Of a stretch of DNA of 64,000 nucleotides, positions 43,811 to 57,200 are shown one piece after another. The position numbers were made by a program, and so were the translations under genes. The notes beneath the pieces were generated by a model. The model was given only the letters and a program-made list of their open reading frames with translations. It did no database searches and was not told the DNA's origin. Within the stretch, counting starts at the first letter, position 1; each line of letters opens with the position of its first letter. This stretch comes from Tanytarsus gracilentus (Eukaryota; Arthropoda; Insecta; Diptera; Chironomidae), in assembly GCA_038502055.1 (NCBI GenBank), contig JAXRKN010000044.1:7634501-7698500 (forward strand), written 5' to 3'.

Positions 43811-44858
43811 CTTCGTGCTCTATCGATAGAAGATTAAATTGCTGTTCTTCTGGACCGTTTGGATCCTTGGAAGTTGAGTGAAGGATAAAAAAATTATTAG
43901 CATATCATTAAGAAGCTTGCGACATTAAGAATGAAACTTTTAATAATGAAGCGCTTGAGGGTGGAGCAAGAAATGAGTTCAGGGGTAGGAAATTGCAATT
44001 TACTGAAATAATTCAAAATTTTAATGCAATTTTTCAAACCCTTTAAAGATTTTTTGTTAATTTACTTTTGCAACATAAAAATTTTTAAACTGCAATAATT
44101 TTTTAAAAAATTTCTAGGAGTTTTTAAATTTCAAGCTTAATTTTGAACAAAAACTTTTTTGAAAAGTGCTCATTTCTCTCAAGAGTATCGCGAGTTTTAT
44201 TGTGATATCATAATTATCATAATGATGCCCACTCTAACAATAACATTCTCAACCAATGCCAAAGCAGAAGTATTTACAACTGCAATTATACAAATGACAA
44301 AGTGGAGATGTGAATACATGATAAAACTAGATGAGGGAGGAAAAGCATGCACAGAAGTAATGACATGTTATTAACATGAGTTGCAGCGGGATTTTTTGTT
44401 TAAATTGAGATGAGGAATTTCAGTGTGGGAAAAGGATTTAAAACATAAACACAATCGACATTAGAGAAATGCTTACAACATTTTATTTCTAGAAAGAAAC
44501 TTACAGCAAGCTTATAAACGCTATCACTTGTCGTTATTGGAAATGTCCACAATTTCCCTAAATGGCATGAAATGAGAATTTTTTTCCAATTAAGATCTAA
44601 ACTTAGCATGATAACAAATGACGTTATTTGAGGTGATTTTGACGTAAGAAATCAAGGCGAGAAAACTTAATAATTTATTTGAAAAAATTTTAAATTCATT
44701 TTATAAAAAGGGATAAAAAGTTTAAAAATAGTTTAAGAATAAATTTCACCTCGTTTGCTGAACGTTTTGGGTAAGCATGCTGAGCACTGTGCAGCAAAAT
44801 CAGTTGATGGATGACAAATAACTGTTCCCATAAAGACGCTTGTAAGCTACTGCTGTTA
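43811..44858 (-). CDS. Two minus-strand exons, possible alternative PDE1 N terminus
   Basis: Exon 44858-44750 (acceptor TTGTTTCATTTCAG, donor GAG|GTGAAA) encodes NSSSLQASLWEQLFVIHQ, then LILLHSAQHAYPKRSANE. Exon 43865-43811 (acceptor CTTCCAAG, donor G|GTGAGT) encodes DPNGPEEQQFNLLSIEHE. They join in phase 0. The second exon ends in phase 1, the same phase in which PDE1 exon 1 ends, so it could splice to PDE1 exon 2 (giving EHE-VASTPE). The composition is unlike the AT-rich surroundings. The family is not recognised; these exons could equally belong to an unrelated minus-strand gene whose other exons were missed. Confidence 0.45.
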
Positions 44859-47800
44859 CTGAAATGAAACAAGAATAAATAAAGTGAGATAAATTAATTT
44901 TCGAGCAACATGAAGCATTTTTCATCGTTGTGATTTTCATAGTTTCAGTACTTGATTTTTCATGGAAGATGAGAAAAAGGGGAAAGTAATTTTATCTCTG
45001 TGAAATTTTGTCTGTTTCAAAAGTTTTTGGATTAATTTTGACTAGAAATTTGCCATTTTTTGCCAATTTAAATTTTATTTTAAAATGGAGCAAATAAAAA
45101 ATGATGTGCCAGAAAATGATCCATAAATTTCATAAAATACTTGGCAAAAAATCTAAAAGCAATTGTTAAATGATATAATTTGAATAAAATACAATGAAGA
45201 GCACAAGTTTGTTGCAGTTTATTGTGTTATTCAAAAAACACTCAAGGATTGTAAAATTAAAAAATTTATGATGTCTATTTCTGTCACCATCAGTTATTAT
45301 TTTTGCTGCCAACGAGTTTTTTCTTCGTTTGGCATCGAACGAAATCAAATGAAGAAATCTGTTACACATGTACAATGACACGATTGTAAATATTGAAGCA
45401 ATTCACTGTCAACAACAGTCAATAGCAACTGACCATTAGGGAATGCCCACATATGCGAGTGTATCTGCATCGATGGTCGCCAAGTTGCGATTTCTGTTAA
45501 TTTGATTTCAAATTAAATGTCACCATTTCTCATTAATTGCATCATTAAAGTCACTTGCTACGATTTTAATGTGAATTGTCACAATCGTTTTTATATTTTG
45601 TTGAAAAATGTTACTAAGTCAAGAGAGATGAGCTAAACCAGTTCTTTACGACTCGAGAAATAATAAAAATTCAAATTGTCGCATTTACGCAGTTTCTTAA
45701 GCGCATGTCATAGCTTCTTAATTGTTTGTTCACCATGTGCGGAGCTAATCGATTTGTCACATAATGAGATCAAAAAATAAAGCGGCATCGCATGACGTGT
45801 ATGTTGATCGTAAAAAAAAGAATTAATGTATTAATTTGTATTTTTTGCCATTCAGCGATTTACCAACAAATGAGAAAATTGAGTAAAACTAATTAATGTG
45901 GATTCTCGTCATTTAAAAGATTTTAGAAGGGTTTAGAAAAATTTTAACAAATTATTGATATTAAGTATTTTTAAATAGTGTTAAGATTTAATTAAAATTT
46001 AAGTTAAAATGATTTAAGTTTTCTACTTTTTCAGGAAGAAAATAATTCAAGTCATGCAGAATAAAATAGCGAAAACTTTTTCAAGTTGCGACCTTTTTCA
46101 CATTGAACAATATTTCATTGAAATTTGTGGAATACAGCCGGGGAAGAAAATGTCTCTAAAGAAAATTTTCCTCATGGAATTAATTTTTCTATTCTTGGCT
46201 TTTCTCCCATTCACCAACACAATTTTAATCGCAGTGGATAATGATTTTCTGCAATTGGCACGCCATTTTATCTCGTATGGTTTTTAAAATTTAGCATCCC
46301 AATATTTTACGGTTTCATCGAGATCAATTTAAAGAATTTTTAAATATGCTGGAAAATTTTGGTTTAAAGCTTCAGCTGGAGAATTTTCAGACCCATTAAC
46401 TACACTGCAATTTATTTTAAACTCATACAAGTAAAAATTCAGAGAATTGAAAATATTTTATCTGAATGCAGTGATGAAGAAATAATTCATGGATAATTGA
46501 AAAAAGTAGTTGAATTAATACAAAAGCTTTGAGATAAAATTAATTCATCAAATTTATTGAATACTTTAAAAAAATGTTAATTTCAGAATGAAAAAATTAA
46601 TTTAAATTGGAGTGTGAGATTATTTTTATTTTTTATGTCAAAAACTGTCGTCATCTGCATTTTAAGCTTCATTTTCTCAACAGAAAGTTAAACAAATTAA
46701 AAAGATCAAAGTTTTATTCAATTTTGTCAGCTTCTCGACAATTACGTTTTTCTCTTTTGCTCTGCACGACTCTTCATTGCAATGCAATTATTTTTGTTTT
46801 TCTTCTCTTTTTTGGAACGAAATTAATGAAAAATAGCGCAGTTCAAATTGAGAATTTTTCATGATATAAAATTTCGACAACCATGAGACTTTTCTTATTG
46901 ATTATCTTCAGAGCGCAACAATTCGAAGAAATCAAGGCTGGCAAATTTTGCTTCATCATTTTTCGAAGCTACTTAGAATCGATGAATTGCATCATTTTTC
47001 ACTTTTATGTGACCTTTAATTTTGGGAAAATCTTAAAAAAATAAAATTTAAAAAAGTTTTCCTTCATTTTAATTTTAGCTAGGATTTTTTAAATTTTAAC
47101 GGTCGTTGAGAATTTAAATTATTTTGCGTTTCCTGCAAATTTATTACCATTTTGGTGAAATCATCTCTGTCACCATGAGATGATGAATTGTTAAAAATGT
47201 AATAAAAAAGTGGAAAAATTTTAATTGGATTTTCGCTTGCGTCACTTTGAAAAGTACATAAAATTATAGTCATGAGTTTTAAAATAAATTATTAAAGTCT
47301 TATTAAAGTGCGAATTTTTGTTCTCTAATGTCAGCTTTTTCTTAATAACAAACGCCAAGTTCTTTTGTTACGAAATAAATTATTAAATCTAATTTCCAAC
47401 CGCAAACTCTAGATTTATTCATCTAAAGCCCCCCACGGTACCTCATCATGTAATCTCAAAGCTTCCTCCATTAATAATTCCATTACCATTTGCCACAAAT
47501 ACGATATTTGCATTTATTTAAGACCATCATCATCATCATTCTTCATTTTATTATACACGTCCATGCTTTCGCATAGAAAAATAGAAATAGATGTCTAGTC
47601 GTGTCAGTCTACTGTTTCACAAAACAAAAAATTACAAATTCATTGCACTTTGTGAGTGAGAGAAGTTTTGTTGTTCAAACCAGTTTTGCTAAATAAAAAT
47701 TATTTTACATCAACGTCGTGTTATTTCGCGATGCACCGCATGACTCTTTTTAAGCATATACATCTTAATCGTTTTTTCCCCATGCGGTAAAAATCAAATT

Positions 47801-50800
47801 TAATTTATTTATCACAACAAAAAGCTCTCGCACGTTGACATTGAAAATGTAGAGCAGTTTTTCAATTTTCTGTCAATGATCACGTTCGAATGGATGTCAC
47901 TGAAGTGCTCTAACAAGGAAAGGAAAATGGGTGGAAGGGGGTTAATTGAATGGATTTTCAAGAGTCAGAATATTCAATGTGAATGCAATCCACAATCGAG
48001 AAATCATGCTATAAAAGTGTGAACTCAAATTAAAATTGAAAATTTAACTTGAGAACTTTTTAGAAAATATTTTGGCTCAACTTTAAAAATAATAATGTTG
48101 TGGTGCTGACTGGATTAAAGCTCCAAACGGATCGTAAATATTTCACGCAGAAAGTTGAATTGCTCTCGAGGGTATTTTTTCGATTCGTTTCTCAAAAACA
48201 TGAAACCTGCATTGAGAATTGAGACGGCTAAAATAAAGAAAATTCATGCCTGAATTTTGTGTTTGAAAAATTCATTTTTTATTTTAAAATAAAATTTAAT
48301 ATTTGAAAAAATTCCGTTTAGTCAGAATTTTTAAATTTTTATCAACATTTTGAGCAACCTCCAGAAGATTTTATCATTTATAAAAGACATAACCACTTCT
48401 ACTCCCTCATGACCTGTTTGAAGCACTTGAAGTTTTCTTCAGTTTATGCAAAATGTTTCATCTTCAAATCTCATGCATTTCACCACATAAATTTTAAAAT
48501 GGTTTTTACTCAAAAATATTTTCAACATAGAAAAAGACTTGCTCACATTATTTATCTACAAAAAGTTTCTGAAGCAAATCAATAGAGAAATTTAAATTTG
48601 ATCGAAATACGACAAGTCTCATGAGCATCACATGGTGAATACAATTTCGATTTCGGTTGATTTCAAAACTTTTTTTTTATTTTTGCATCGCTCGAATATG
48701 TGAACGCAAAATTTTTCTATTTGCAGCACAGTCAGCGTTTTCTATCATTATGTAAATTTAGTTGCTGCAATGATGGAAAAGTAAATTCTCGGTGTCATTT
48801 TTCTCGACTTGAATGAAGACGGTATATGAAGTATTGCACTTTAACGTCTGTTGGAAAACTAAGAAGATAAGACTCTCTTCATACCGGGGCGTGAATTTCT
48901 TTCATTATTTTTACTCTTCTTTGTATTCACTTCCTTATCGTACTTAACTTCTTCACCCTTCTCCACTGAAATCTTTTTACATTTTCTCTTCTTGGATCAT
49001 TCAATTAAAAAACAATTCATCAGCAATTCCTTTCAAGTGCTCCACACTTATCACGTACATCATCTTGATTCATTTCTCTTTTTTCTCGAGATTGTGTCGA
49101 GAAAGTAAGAAAATATTGTGGAGACATTCAATGTTAGAGCACATAACAAACATAAATATTTTTTCCTCTCGATGATTAAATTTTCAACGGAAGGAAAGTT
49201 TTTGTTTGAAGTGAAATTTTGAATGAGGAAAAAATTTCGTTATTTAAATTCCATTTTGCTGTTTAAGGTTGATAAAAATTAATTTTTCATTTCTTTGCAA
49301 ATTTATTTCACATGTGTGACTTTTTCTTCAATGGCTTGCACTTTTGTATGGTGTTTATTTTTTCAAAGGAATGGCAACTCACAATTTTAATCAATATTTT
49401 AATATTTGAATATTTAAAAACTTGAATATATTTTAATATTTAAATATTCATGGTTCATATCATAGTTTGTGTTACCCATCCTTGATTTTTTATATACACA
49501 ACATTTGACAGAACAAATCTTTCAACTTGTTTGTTCGCTTGCTAGAAAATAATTCTAACACGAACACCTTCTGCGAAAAACACAAAAAAAATGTTACAAG
49601 AAATTGATTGAAAAAATTTATTTTAAGAAAATCCTTGAATTTAATTGAATTAAATTTTTAATGAAAAATCATTTTTATTTATTAGGAAAAGTTTAACCTT
49701 AATTTTTTATTATCGTTCACAAATAATTTAAAAATCTAAACTTTCATATCCAGCCAGTGAAATTTTAATTATAATTAGTAATCAGCAAAATTACCTAGCA
49801 GTTTGTCCATTAAATCTCAATTCCCCTCATCGAATTATTTTTTGTCCAATCAACATCAAATCTATCGAAAAATCATTAGGGGATATCTCAATTGTAAATA
49901 CTGATGATGGCATTCTCGGAGCTAGCTTTAAGTTGAATATCATAATTTATTTAAGATAAAATAAAGTATTTCAAAAATGTTAGAAATACATAAAAATGAG
50001 GTCAATTATTTCGAAAATTGAATTAACTCTGAATGATTGCGAGTAATTAAAGATTCAACACCTCTGCAAGTAAATTGAAGATGCAAAACTTGAAAATTAT
50101 AAATTTCTCATAAAATTGATAATTTTAAAAAAACTTTTATGACTGAATGCGAACATCTTTAAAGGAAATTAAAAATGGCACGCGTATCTGTGAATGCTCG
50201 CAAAATAATAAAATCTGAAATTAATGTTTTTACATTTAATTAATTAAGTAACGACTTTTGCGACAGCTACAATTAACGTTATTAACACATCTTGCTATAA
50301 TAATCATTTATATATTTAATAAGTGTGACGATGGCAATAAATCAATGAACACGTCTAAATGTGCTTCTAGCTACTGATACTGTGGCTTCTGCTGCTAGCC
50401 ACCAATGGAGTTTTAACTTCGAAGAGAAGAAAAAATAGAAATACTTGAAATACTTCGTACAATTATACTTGTTACAAATTCCATACCGAGTAACTTATAT
50501 TTTCATTGCAATTATACCACGATAGACTAACAATATTTTTTTTGATGTTGTCACGACGACACACTATCGAAGCTCTCTCACTAAGTTCATAAATAATTCA
50601 TATCAGCGCGCTTCGCTTTAATCGTCGTGACCTTTTCCAGCGACACTTGAGCATTACTGAACTGCGCTAAAGCAGTACAATGTTGCTTTTATGGAGAAAT
50701 CGAGCAAAACCACCGTGCAAAAGGGAATTAATTTTAATTTATTTTGCTGATATGAATAAAAACTTTAGAGTTTCCTTAAATGGTTTCAAAGAGGTCATCA

Positions 50801-51762
50801 ATGAATCAAGAAAGAAAAAGATTCGTTGAGATGATCAAAATTGTTTAATTCAACTCTGTTTAAATTTGCAAAGAGATTAATGTCAGCACCTGAAAATGCA
50901 TAAATCAAGGGGTGGAAATTTAATATTCATGTTTTTATCTTTGAGATTTTTTATTCAGTAGTTTTAGTTTATATTTGAGAGTTTTTAAATATTCAAACAA
51001 AAAATCCAATTAAAATTTCATATTTGAATAATTCATTTTGACCTCTCTTCCCACCCCTTTGACACAGTTCTTGTGTAATTAAAAATTTCTGCTTTGCCAT
51101 TTCTGCTTCCTGTTCTTTGAGGGAATACTAAATTAATAGAGCTTGTAACGAAGAGTGAGGAAGGAAAAACTGAAGTGAGGTACAAGGTCACTCTTAATTA
51201 TGGTATCACGGAACGGAACTGTAAATCATCATTAGACGGGATGCTTTAATTAAGCTTGATAGTCATCGTTATCGATTTTTCTTTTCCCTTTACTTAAGTC
51301 CGTGTTTCCTTACATCATCCTTCGGCGCGGTAAATTTTCATTAAATAAACTTTGATCCACGCTTAATTTTTCAGTAAACTTCATTTGCATAAATTTTACA
51401 CTTTGACTGGACATTTTAATATTCAGGTCGACATGAGATGTTTGAAAAAATTTCTATTTTTATGTGCAAATATTTACAAACATCATTATGGAGGGACGTG
51501 TAAGAGAATAATATGAAGGTAAATTTAGGAATAAAAAATTAACCGAAAGGACAGATTGCGCACCTAATTTTGACTATTGAAAAAAATTAAAGACGTTCAT
51601 TAAAACGTGAAAAAATGTCACGAAAGGTGAACTGACAAAAACTTGTGAATATTTTAAAAACGGTATGAAATAATTTAAGATTTCAACTCAGTCACAAATT
51701 GCTTTCAATATTAAATAGCAAAAAAATCAATTTAAACGCACGTGATTTAAAACTTGAATAAG
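44859..51762. other. Gene-poor region with a possible minus-strand promoter
   Basis: About 6.9 kb, AT-rich, with no supported coding exon. An exon-like island at about 45422-45492 (minus) could not be placed in any model. A run of ATC triplets lies at about 47524-47538. A TATA/initiator pair on the minus strand is listed separately at 50656-50693. Confidence 0.45.
50656..50693 (-). promoter_or_regulatory. Candidate minus-strand core promoter
   Basis: On the minus strand, CATAAAAGC (50693-50685) is followed about 34 bp later by an initiator TCAGT (50660-50656), with the A at 50658 as +1. A GGTCA resembling a downstream promoter element starts at +27. The 100 bp downstream are GC-richer than the surroundings. 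It could start the transcript containing the exons at 44858-43811; no start codon was traced. Confidence 0.3.
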
Positions 51763-51770
51763 TAAAATCC

Positions 51771-51909
51771 AGGGGTTTAAGTCGACCGACCGTTATTAGC
51801 CGATGACCTTTTTGCAGCTTTCGGCTAAAACCGGTTTTAGCCGAAGAGTAAAAAAAAAAATCATAAAAAAAATTTTTCCCCGACTATGTTTAAGAAAAAT
51901 AAACCCCTG
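51771..51909. mobile_element. hAT-type MITE, copy 2
   Basis: A 139-bp relative of the element at 2128-2274, starting CAGGGGTTTAAGTCGACCG and ending AAACCCCTG, with a perfect 8-bp target duplication GTAAAATC (51763-51770 and 51910-51917). The first 75 or so bases match the reverse complement of the right arm of copy 1. The second half is instead an A/T-rich run, so this copy has lost most of its palindrome but kept its terminus. Confidence 0.93.
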
Positions 51910-51917
51910 GTAAAATC

Positions 51918-54171
51918 ATTCGTTTTTTATTTCAGAGCGTCATCTGTGACAATTTTCAACTGTTACGTGCACCATCTGATTGTACGCAAAATCGATTGAA
52001 AAGAATTTAAAAAAAACTTCGCGAAGGGTAATGAACTTTTTGATATCAGATGGTTAAGTTATTTTAGTTAATTGAAAATTTTTTGCTCATCAACTAAGTG
52101 CCTGCAAACTGTTGATAACACATTTTTGATACTTTTTAGAGTTTATTTTCCTTTAAAATTTTATTCATAATTTTTCATCAAAATTATTAAACTGTTTGAC
52201 AATAATTTTTATGAAAAAGATGCTCAAGATTTTCTTGACAGCATTACCGTCAAAACACATCACTTCATGATGCAAACACTTGGTCTAGCAATAAATCTTT
52301 TTCTCACTTAACTTCTCTCCGCTCATTCATATTTTATTCATTATGGTTATTAACACACTCGACTTCTGCTTTCGTCTTGTGTCAATTGAAAATCAATTTT
52401 ATAAAGATTTCTCAATTGTCAAGATGTTCCAGCAAGATTGCAAATCAATCAGAATTGCGTGACAATTTTTTTGAGAGTTTTTCTTGATGGCTAAAATTTT
52501 TCAATCAATTTAAACGTTTTTTTAATGCAATTTAAAATATTAAAATTTAATTGCATCATGCGAGCATTGAGTGCGCATTTAAAATTCCATCAAGTAAATT
52601 GACACTCGCACTCGTCTCTATAAACTGTGGTGAGTTAAATTGAATTTGTTGATGATGACGCTCTCGTTTTGAATTGTAATAATCCTGATTGAGAAAATTT
52701 ATATCATGACACAGATATCATGATAATGTTGCTTATTTAATTTCATGTGATGATTCAAAAAATTTGCTCACATTTTATTGAATCACTTTTTACATGAATT
52801 AATTATTTTCAATGAAAATATTCTGACGAGTTTTAAATTAAATTTTTATTACGATCAAATTTTTAAATCAAGGACTTTAAACTTTCTAAAATTTCAAGTT
52901 GTCAATCCTTGTTTCAAGTGTGAACAATTAAACTTTAAATGTTTTCGATTTTCATGCTAAAATTTTATTATAATTTTTTAATAACAATTTTAATCTTTCA
53001 TCGCGATTTATCGTTTAACAAATTGCGGCATGCAAATGAGCTTCGTGAGATTAAGATATCAATTTCTTGTTTCACTTCTCCCCTTCAACATCGTTCGGCG
53101 TCTCTGTTCTCATTTTTTATATTTTAACATTTAACAAAAAGAACATTTCACTTTTTTGTTATTTTTTTTTCTTATCGATCGCTTATAATACCTTTAGTGA
53201 TGTCCATCATAGGTCATGGACGTTTCTTTCATTGAAAATAAAAGTTTCAATTGCGACGTTTATATCGCCGATAATCATCATCATTGTTTAATTGTAAAAT
53301 CGATTTTTGTCCTTTTGCACGCATTGGAACACGAAAAAAATTCCATTCGTGAGCAATCGAAAAACGTCTTTTTCCACAAATGGAACAATTCTTTATCACT
53401 TTTATTATAATGTCATTAAATGATTTTCATTTTATTGTACACCACATTTTTTGTGTTCAGTTTTGTATGAAAATAAAATGTTGAAATAAAAATTTAGAAT
53501 AAAATGCAGAAAATCCAATTTCACTTTCAGCTTTAAATTTTAAATTATTTTAGCAACAAATTTCATCAGAAACTGCAAGTACATCCTTTTCATTTGGATT
53601 GAAACCACTCTGCCACATAAACTTTTAAGCTTCAAAAACACCAAAATGCTTTTATCATTTTAGTTTGTAAAATCTTTGAAGCATGCACGATAGTTCATAA
53701 ATATCTCTCAATAATGAAAAGATTTTATCTTACGCAAAAAGTTCATATCTCCTTTTTGGTCAACAATCAGCGACTCCGAACATTTTTCTTCGCCAGAAAA
53801 AAAACTGCTTGTCGGCTAAAAAAATCACCGATTAATTTGATCAGCAACTTTAATTTGTCAATTGATTAATTACTTGTTTATATGGCAAGTGCAATTTGAA
53901 GCATTAATCGACCGTTTATATTTTGAACGCGAGAGAGGCATTTAGCCTGCATCTTACCATACGTGTAGTGAATATTATTCGAATGAATTGCATAGCAATT
54001 TGCGGACCGAAAAAAAGAAGCAGCTTGAAACGGGTGGAGATGGAAGTGCAATGTGTATATGCACAATTTAAGTCGAAAATGGCTAGACGAAAAAAAATAA
54101 AGTGTAGCACACACGCGTGGACGTCATCTCCAAGCTAATTGAGTTTATGTGTGTGAGACATCGAAATTCAA
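51918..54171. other. Intergenic region upstream of the cuticular protein gene
   Basis: About 2.25 kb, AT-rich. The 53920-54140 stretch is GC-richer and has overlapping open frames on both strands, but it lies just upstream of a TATA box and is better read as promoter-proximal sequence than as a gene. Confidence 0.45.
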
Positions 54172-54209
54172 TATAAAAGACGCTGCACTTGTAAAAATTA
54201 AATCATAGT
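54172..54209 (+). promoter_or_regulatory. Core promoter of the cuticular protein gene
   Basis: TATAAAA at 54172-54178 and an initiator-like TCATAGT at 54203-54209 (A at 54205 as +1), so the TATA box starts at -33. The leader to the ATG is 68 nt. Confidence 0.7.
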
Positions 54210-54272
54210 TAAATCAACTTCGATCTTCAAATCATTAAAGTGCAGTTCATAAAAAAACAACAAATCCTTAAA

Positions 54273-57200
54273 ATGTTTCAAAAGGTATGAAAAGATTTAT
54301 TTTAATTTAATTGAAATAGTGTTCAAAAGAATTAAGTGAAGCAGTGATTAGCTAAAACTTTTAACTCAAATCAGCTCTCGAATTTAGTTTAATTTAATTC
54401 TACCTTGCGATAGCGTTCAGACTTTTAGCTGCAAGATGAAACCATTGCCAGTGGTTGTGTGGGAAAAAGTGCCACAAATTAAAAAGTTTCTCTCTTCTCC
54501 ACTTAATGCACACATTAAATTACATTGAAATTGAATTTATTCATGAACTGGAAGAAAACTGCAACCATCTGTTCTTGATAGTTTTCTCTTCTGCGTCTTG
54601 ACAAAGGCAGATAAAATTTTCTCTTTAATGAAAAGAAAAATTTATTTTTTTACATCGTTATCTTAAACCTTAGGACCAAGAGCAGTCGGGTGTGAGTGAT
54701 GGTCAAAGCATGTTTAACAAAAGAATATTTGATAAAGAATTCCACATCAGAAAATTTTCCCGCACAAATTTTTCAAAAAATTTAAATTTGAATCTCAACG
54801 TATTTTCCGATTTCAACTGTAAAAAGTTTGAATTTTTTTAAGAAACTGAGTTTGAATTACAAACTATAAAAAGTTAAATTGAATAGTTTTTAATTAAACG
54901 ATTCTAAAAAGCCTTCGGGCGAAAATTTTCAAGTAAAACTTTAGTCAAATCTAAGTTTCCTAAAATGAACGCATAAAGTTAGAAAATTTTCCCCTCAAGC
55001 ATTTTGCAAAGTCAATTTTAAGAATTTCTAAGACTATCGAGTTTGAAAGTCTTCAGAAACTGCACAAAAAAGTTTTCAAAAACTTGAAGATTGTTTTATT
55101 CAAAAGCGCTCGATTTGAAAATTTTTCTTTATTCCGAACATCAGAAATGATCCATAAGTAAAACTTAAGAAAAAAGTTTATGGAATAATTTTGCGGGGTG
55201 AAGAAAATCTTCTCTTGTGAATAAAAAAAATGTGAAGATAAAAAGAATAAAAAATAGCAAAGCATTAACCAAAAAAGATCATCCCATACCTAATATGCTT
55301 CCATCAATTGAAAAGAAAAAAAACTTTTTCAAGATTTGAATTGCTGACTTTTTTTCTTGAGCCACGTAAACGCAAATTAATTTTCTTCTCCATCAAATGT
55401 CACCAGCACCGGTTGGCACGAGGCAGATGGAAAAAATTTCCGTGATGAGAGAAAAAGTTCAGTATATAAAATAGTTCTAATGATGTCCAAAGAGTGAAGG
55501 AGGGGTAATGCGACGCCGACGCGCGCGAGAGCTTAATTAACTAGGAGTGTTGGTTGTACTAATAAATTGTGTTTAATGGCGTTGACACCACAGCCAGAGT
55601 GTAAATTAAGTTTGCCAGTACATGACGTTCACTCTCACTCTTATATTTCATGTCCCCTGTCGGTCGCTCCTTAATGAGACCACAAAAACCGATGACTGTC
55701 ATCATCTGACATGAAATTTTTTGATGGGAAATATAAAAAATAATAATTTTGAGCTTTTCTAATTTTTTTTATGTAAAAATTTCAAAATAAAAATATTTTT
55801 TAACTATTTATGAATTAAATGCCTTTAAAATCCTCAATTAAAGCTGAAACGCGTCAAAAATAAAAATACGCGCATTTTTGTACGCGTCGAACAGATAAAT
55901 CATGAGTCTCATTTGGGGAATTCGCACCCAATAAAAGTGAGCTTCCTTACACGGTTGAGCGTCTTATTTTGGCATGATAAAGAACGAAGAGGAAAATATT
56001 TTATAATATCGATTTTTAAATTGAGTAATTCAGAAGTGGAATGCAAGCCGGTAATTTGTTTCACTTTTATGGCTTTGAGAATTTATTGTGAGGAATTTCG
56101 AGTGAGAAATTAGAGCTTTTGAAGTGATTTTTCTTACTAAAAAATTAAACATTATTTTACGTCTTCCAAACAGGTACTTTGCATCTTCCTAATTGCATGC
56201 GTTTTTGGCGTTCAATGCGGTGCGATCATTGCTGCACCAGCTGCATACATCTCTGCCAAAAATGAACTCGCCGAAGACGCCGAAATCGATCCACAAAGTT
56301 CCGATGCCGCCTATCACTTCGAATATTCTGTCAATGATGTTTCAACGGGAGATCACAAATCGCAGTTCGAAACACGCAATGGTGATGTCGTAAGCGGTCA
56401 AGTAAGTTTTCTTCTTTTTCTATGGTATGTGCAGTGCATGCAAGGTCGGAATTTTTAAAATGTTATTTGCTGTTACTCAAAAAAAATATTTTTTACTTTT
56501 ATGTCGCTACCTTGACATGAGAATTGCACGTGTGAAGAGATTACAAATTTTCAAATTGAACTTGAAGATTTTTGAAATTATTTTAAAAAGCATAAAATTG
56601 ATGAAATGAATTTAAATTTTTTTTATCAAAGCAGAGAAAATTTATTTAAAATATTTATTCAGAAAAGAATTCAAATTATTTTTACTATGAAGTTACCTCA
56701 ATGTCGTTTTGCTTCTCTTCATTATGCTCTTGTGTATGCATGCACACAATACAGAATTCCTTCATGCGCACATTTCCCTTTCACACAGTTTCATGACATT
56801 CCTTCAATTTCAACGTCTTCGTCATGATTTTACAATGTGGATGTGCAATTTGGTATTTTGAACCTCGATAAGGTTTTTCCGTTGTCGAGTTTTGTATTCA
56901 TATCAAATTTTGCAGTTTTCATGTAATGTAAAATTATTTTCTGAATTTAATTAAATTTCATGCGGTAGTGAAGAATTTTGCGGCTGAAGGTTAAACAAAA
57001 TGAAATGTCGTGGAACGAAAGTTAAAAATGTTTTTAATGTAATTTTCTCTCTCTCTCTATTACTTCATTAGTATTCGCTTGCAGAGGCTGATGGATCAAT
57101 CCGCAAAGTTGACTATGTAAGTTTGTTTTCATAAATGAAATGTTCAATTTTAATGATGGAAATTTTTAGACTGCTGATCCCATAAACGGATTCAATGCTC

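Noticed and set aside
44530..44582. Exon-like minus-strand segment with donor GCT|GTAAGT
   Set aside because: Its only open frame needs a phase that neither neighbouring exon (44750-44858 or 43811-43865) provides.
45422..45492. Exon-like minus-strand island with donor ATG|GTCAGT
   Set aside because: More than one frame is open and none ends in the phase required by the exon at 44858, so it could not be placed.
49370..49485. Possible MITE with AAGGAATGG / CCATCCTT ends
   Set aside because: The ends match poorly and no target duplication could be aligned.
50905..51060. Possible MITE with AAGGGGTGG / CCACCCCTT ends
   Set aside because: The flanking 8-mers do not match and the interior is not inverted; the termini alone are insufficient.
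53878..54138. Open frames on both strands upstream of the cuticular gene
   Set aside because: They are mutually overlapping, lack homology, and sit directly upstream of the TATA box; more likely GC-richer promoter sequence.
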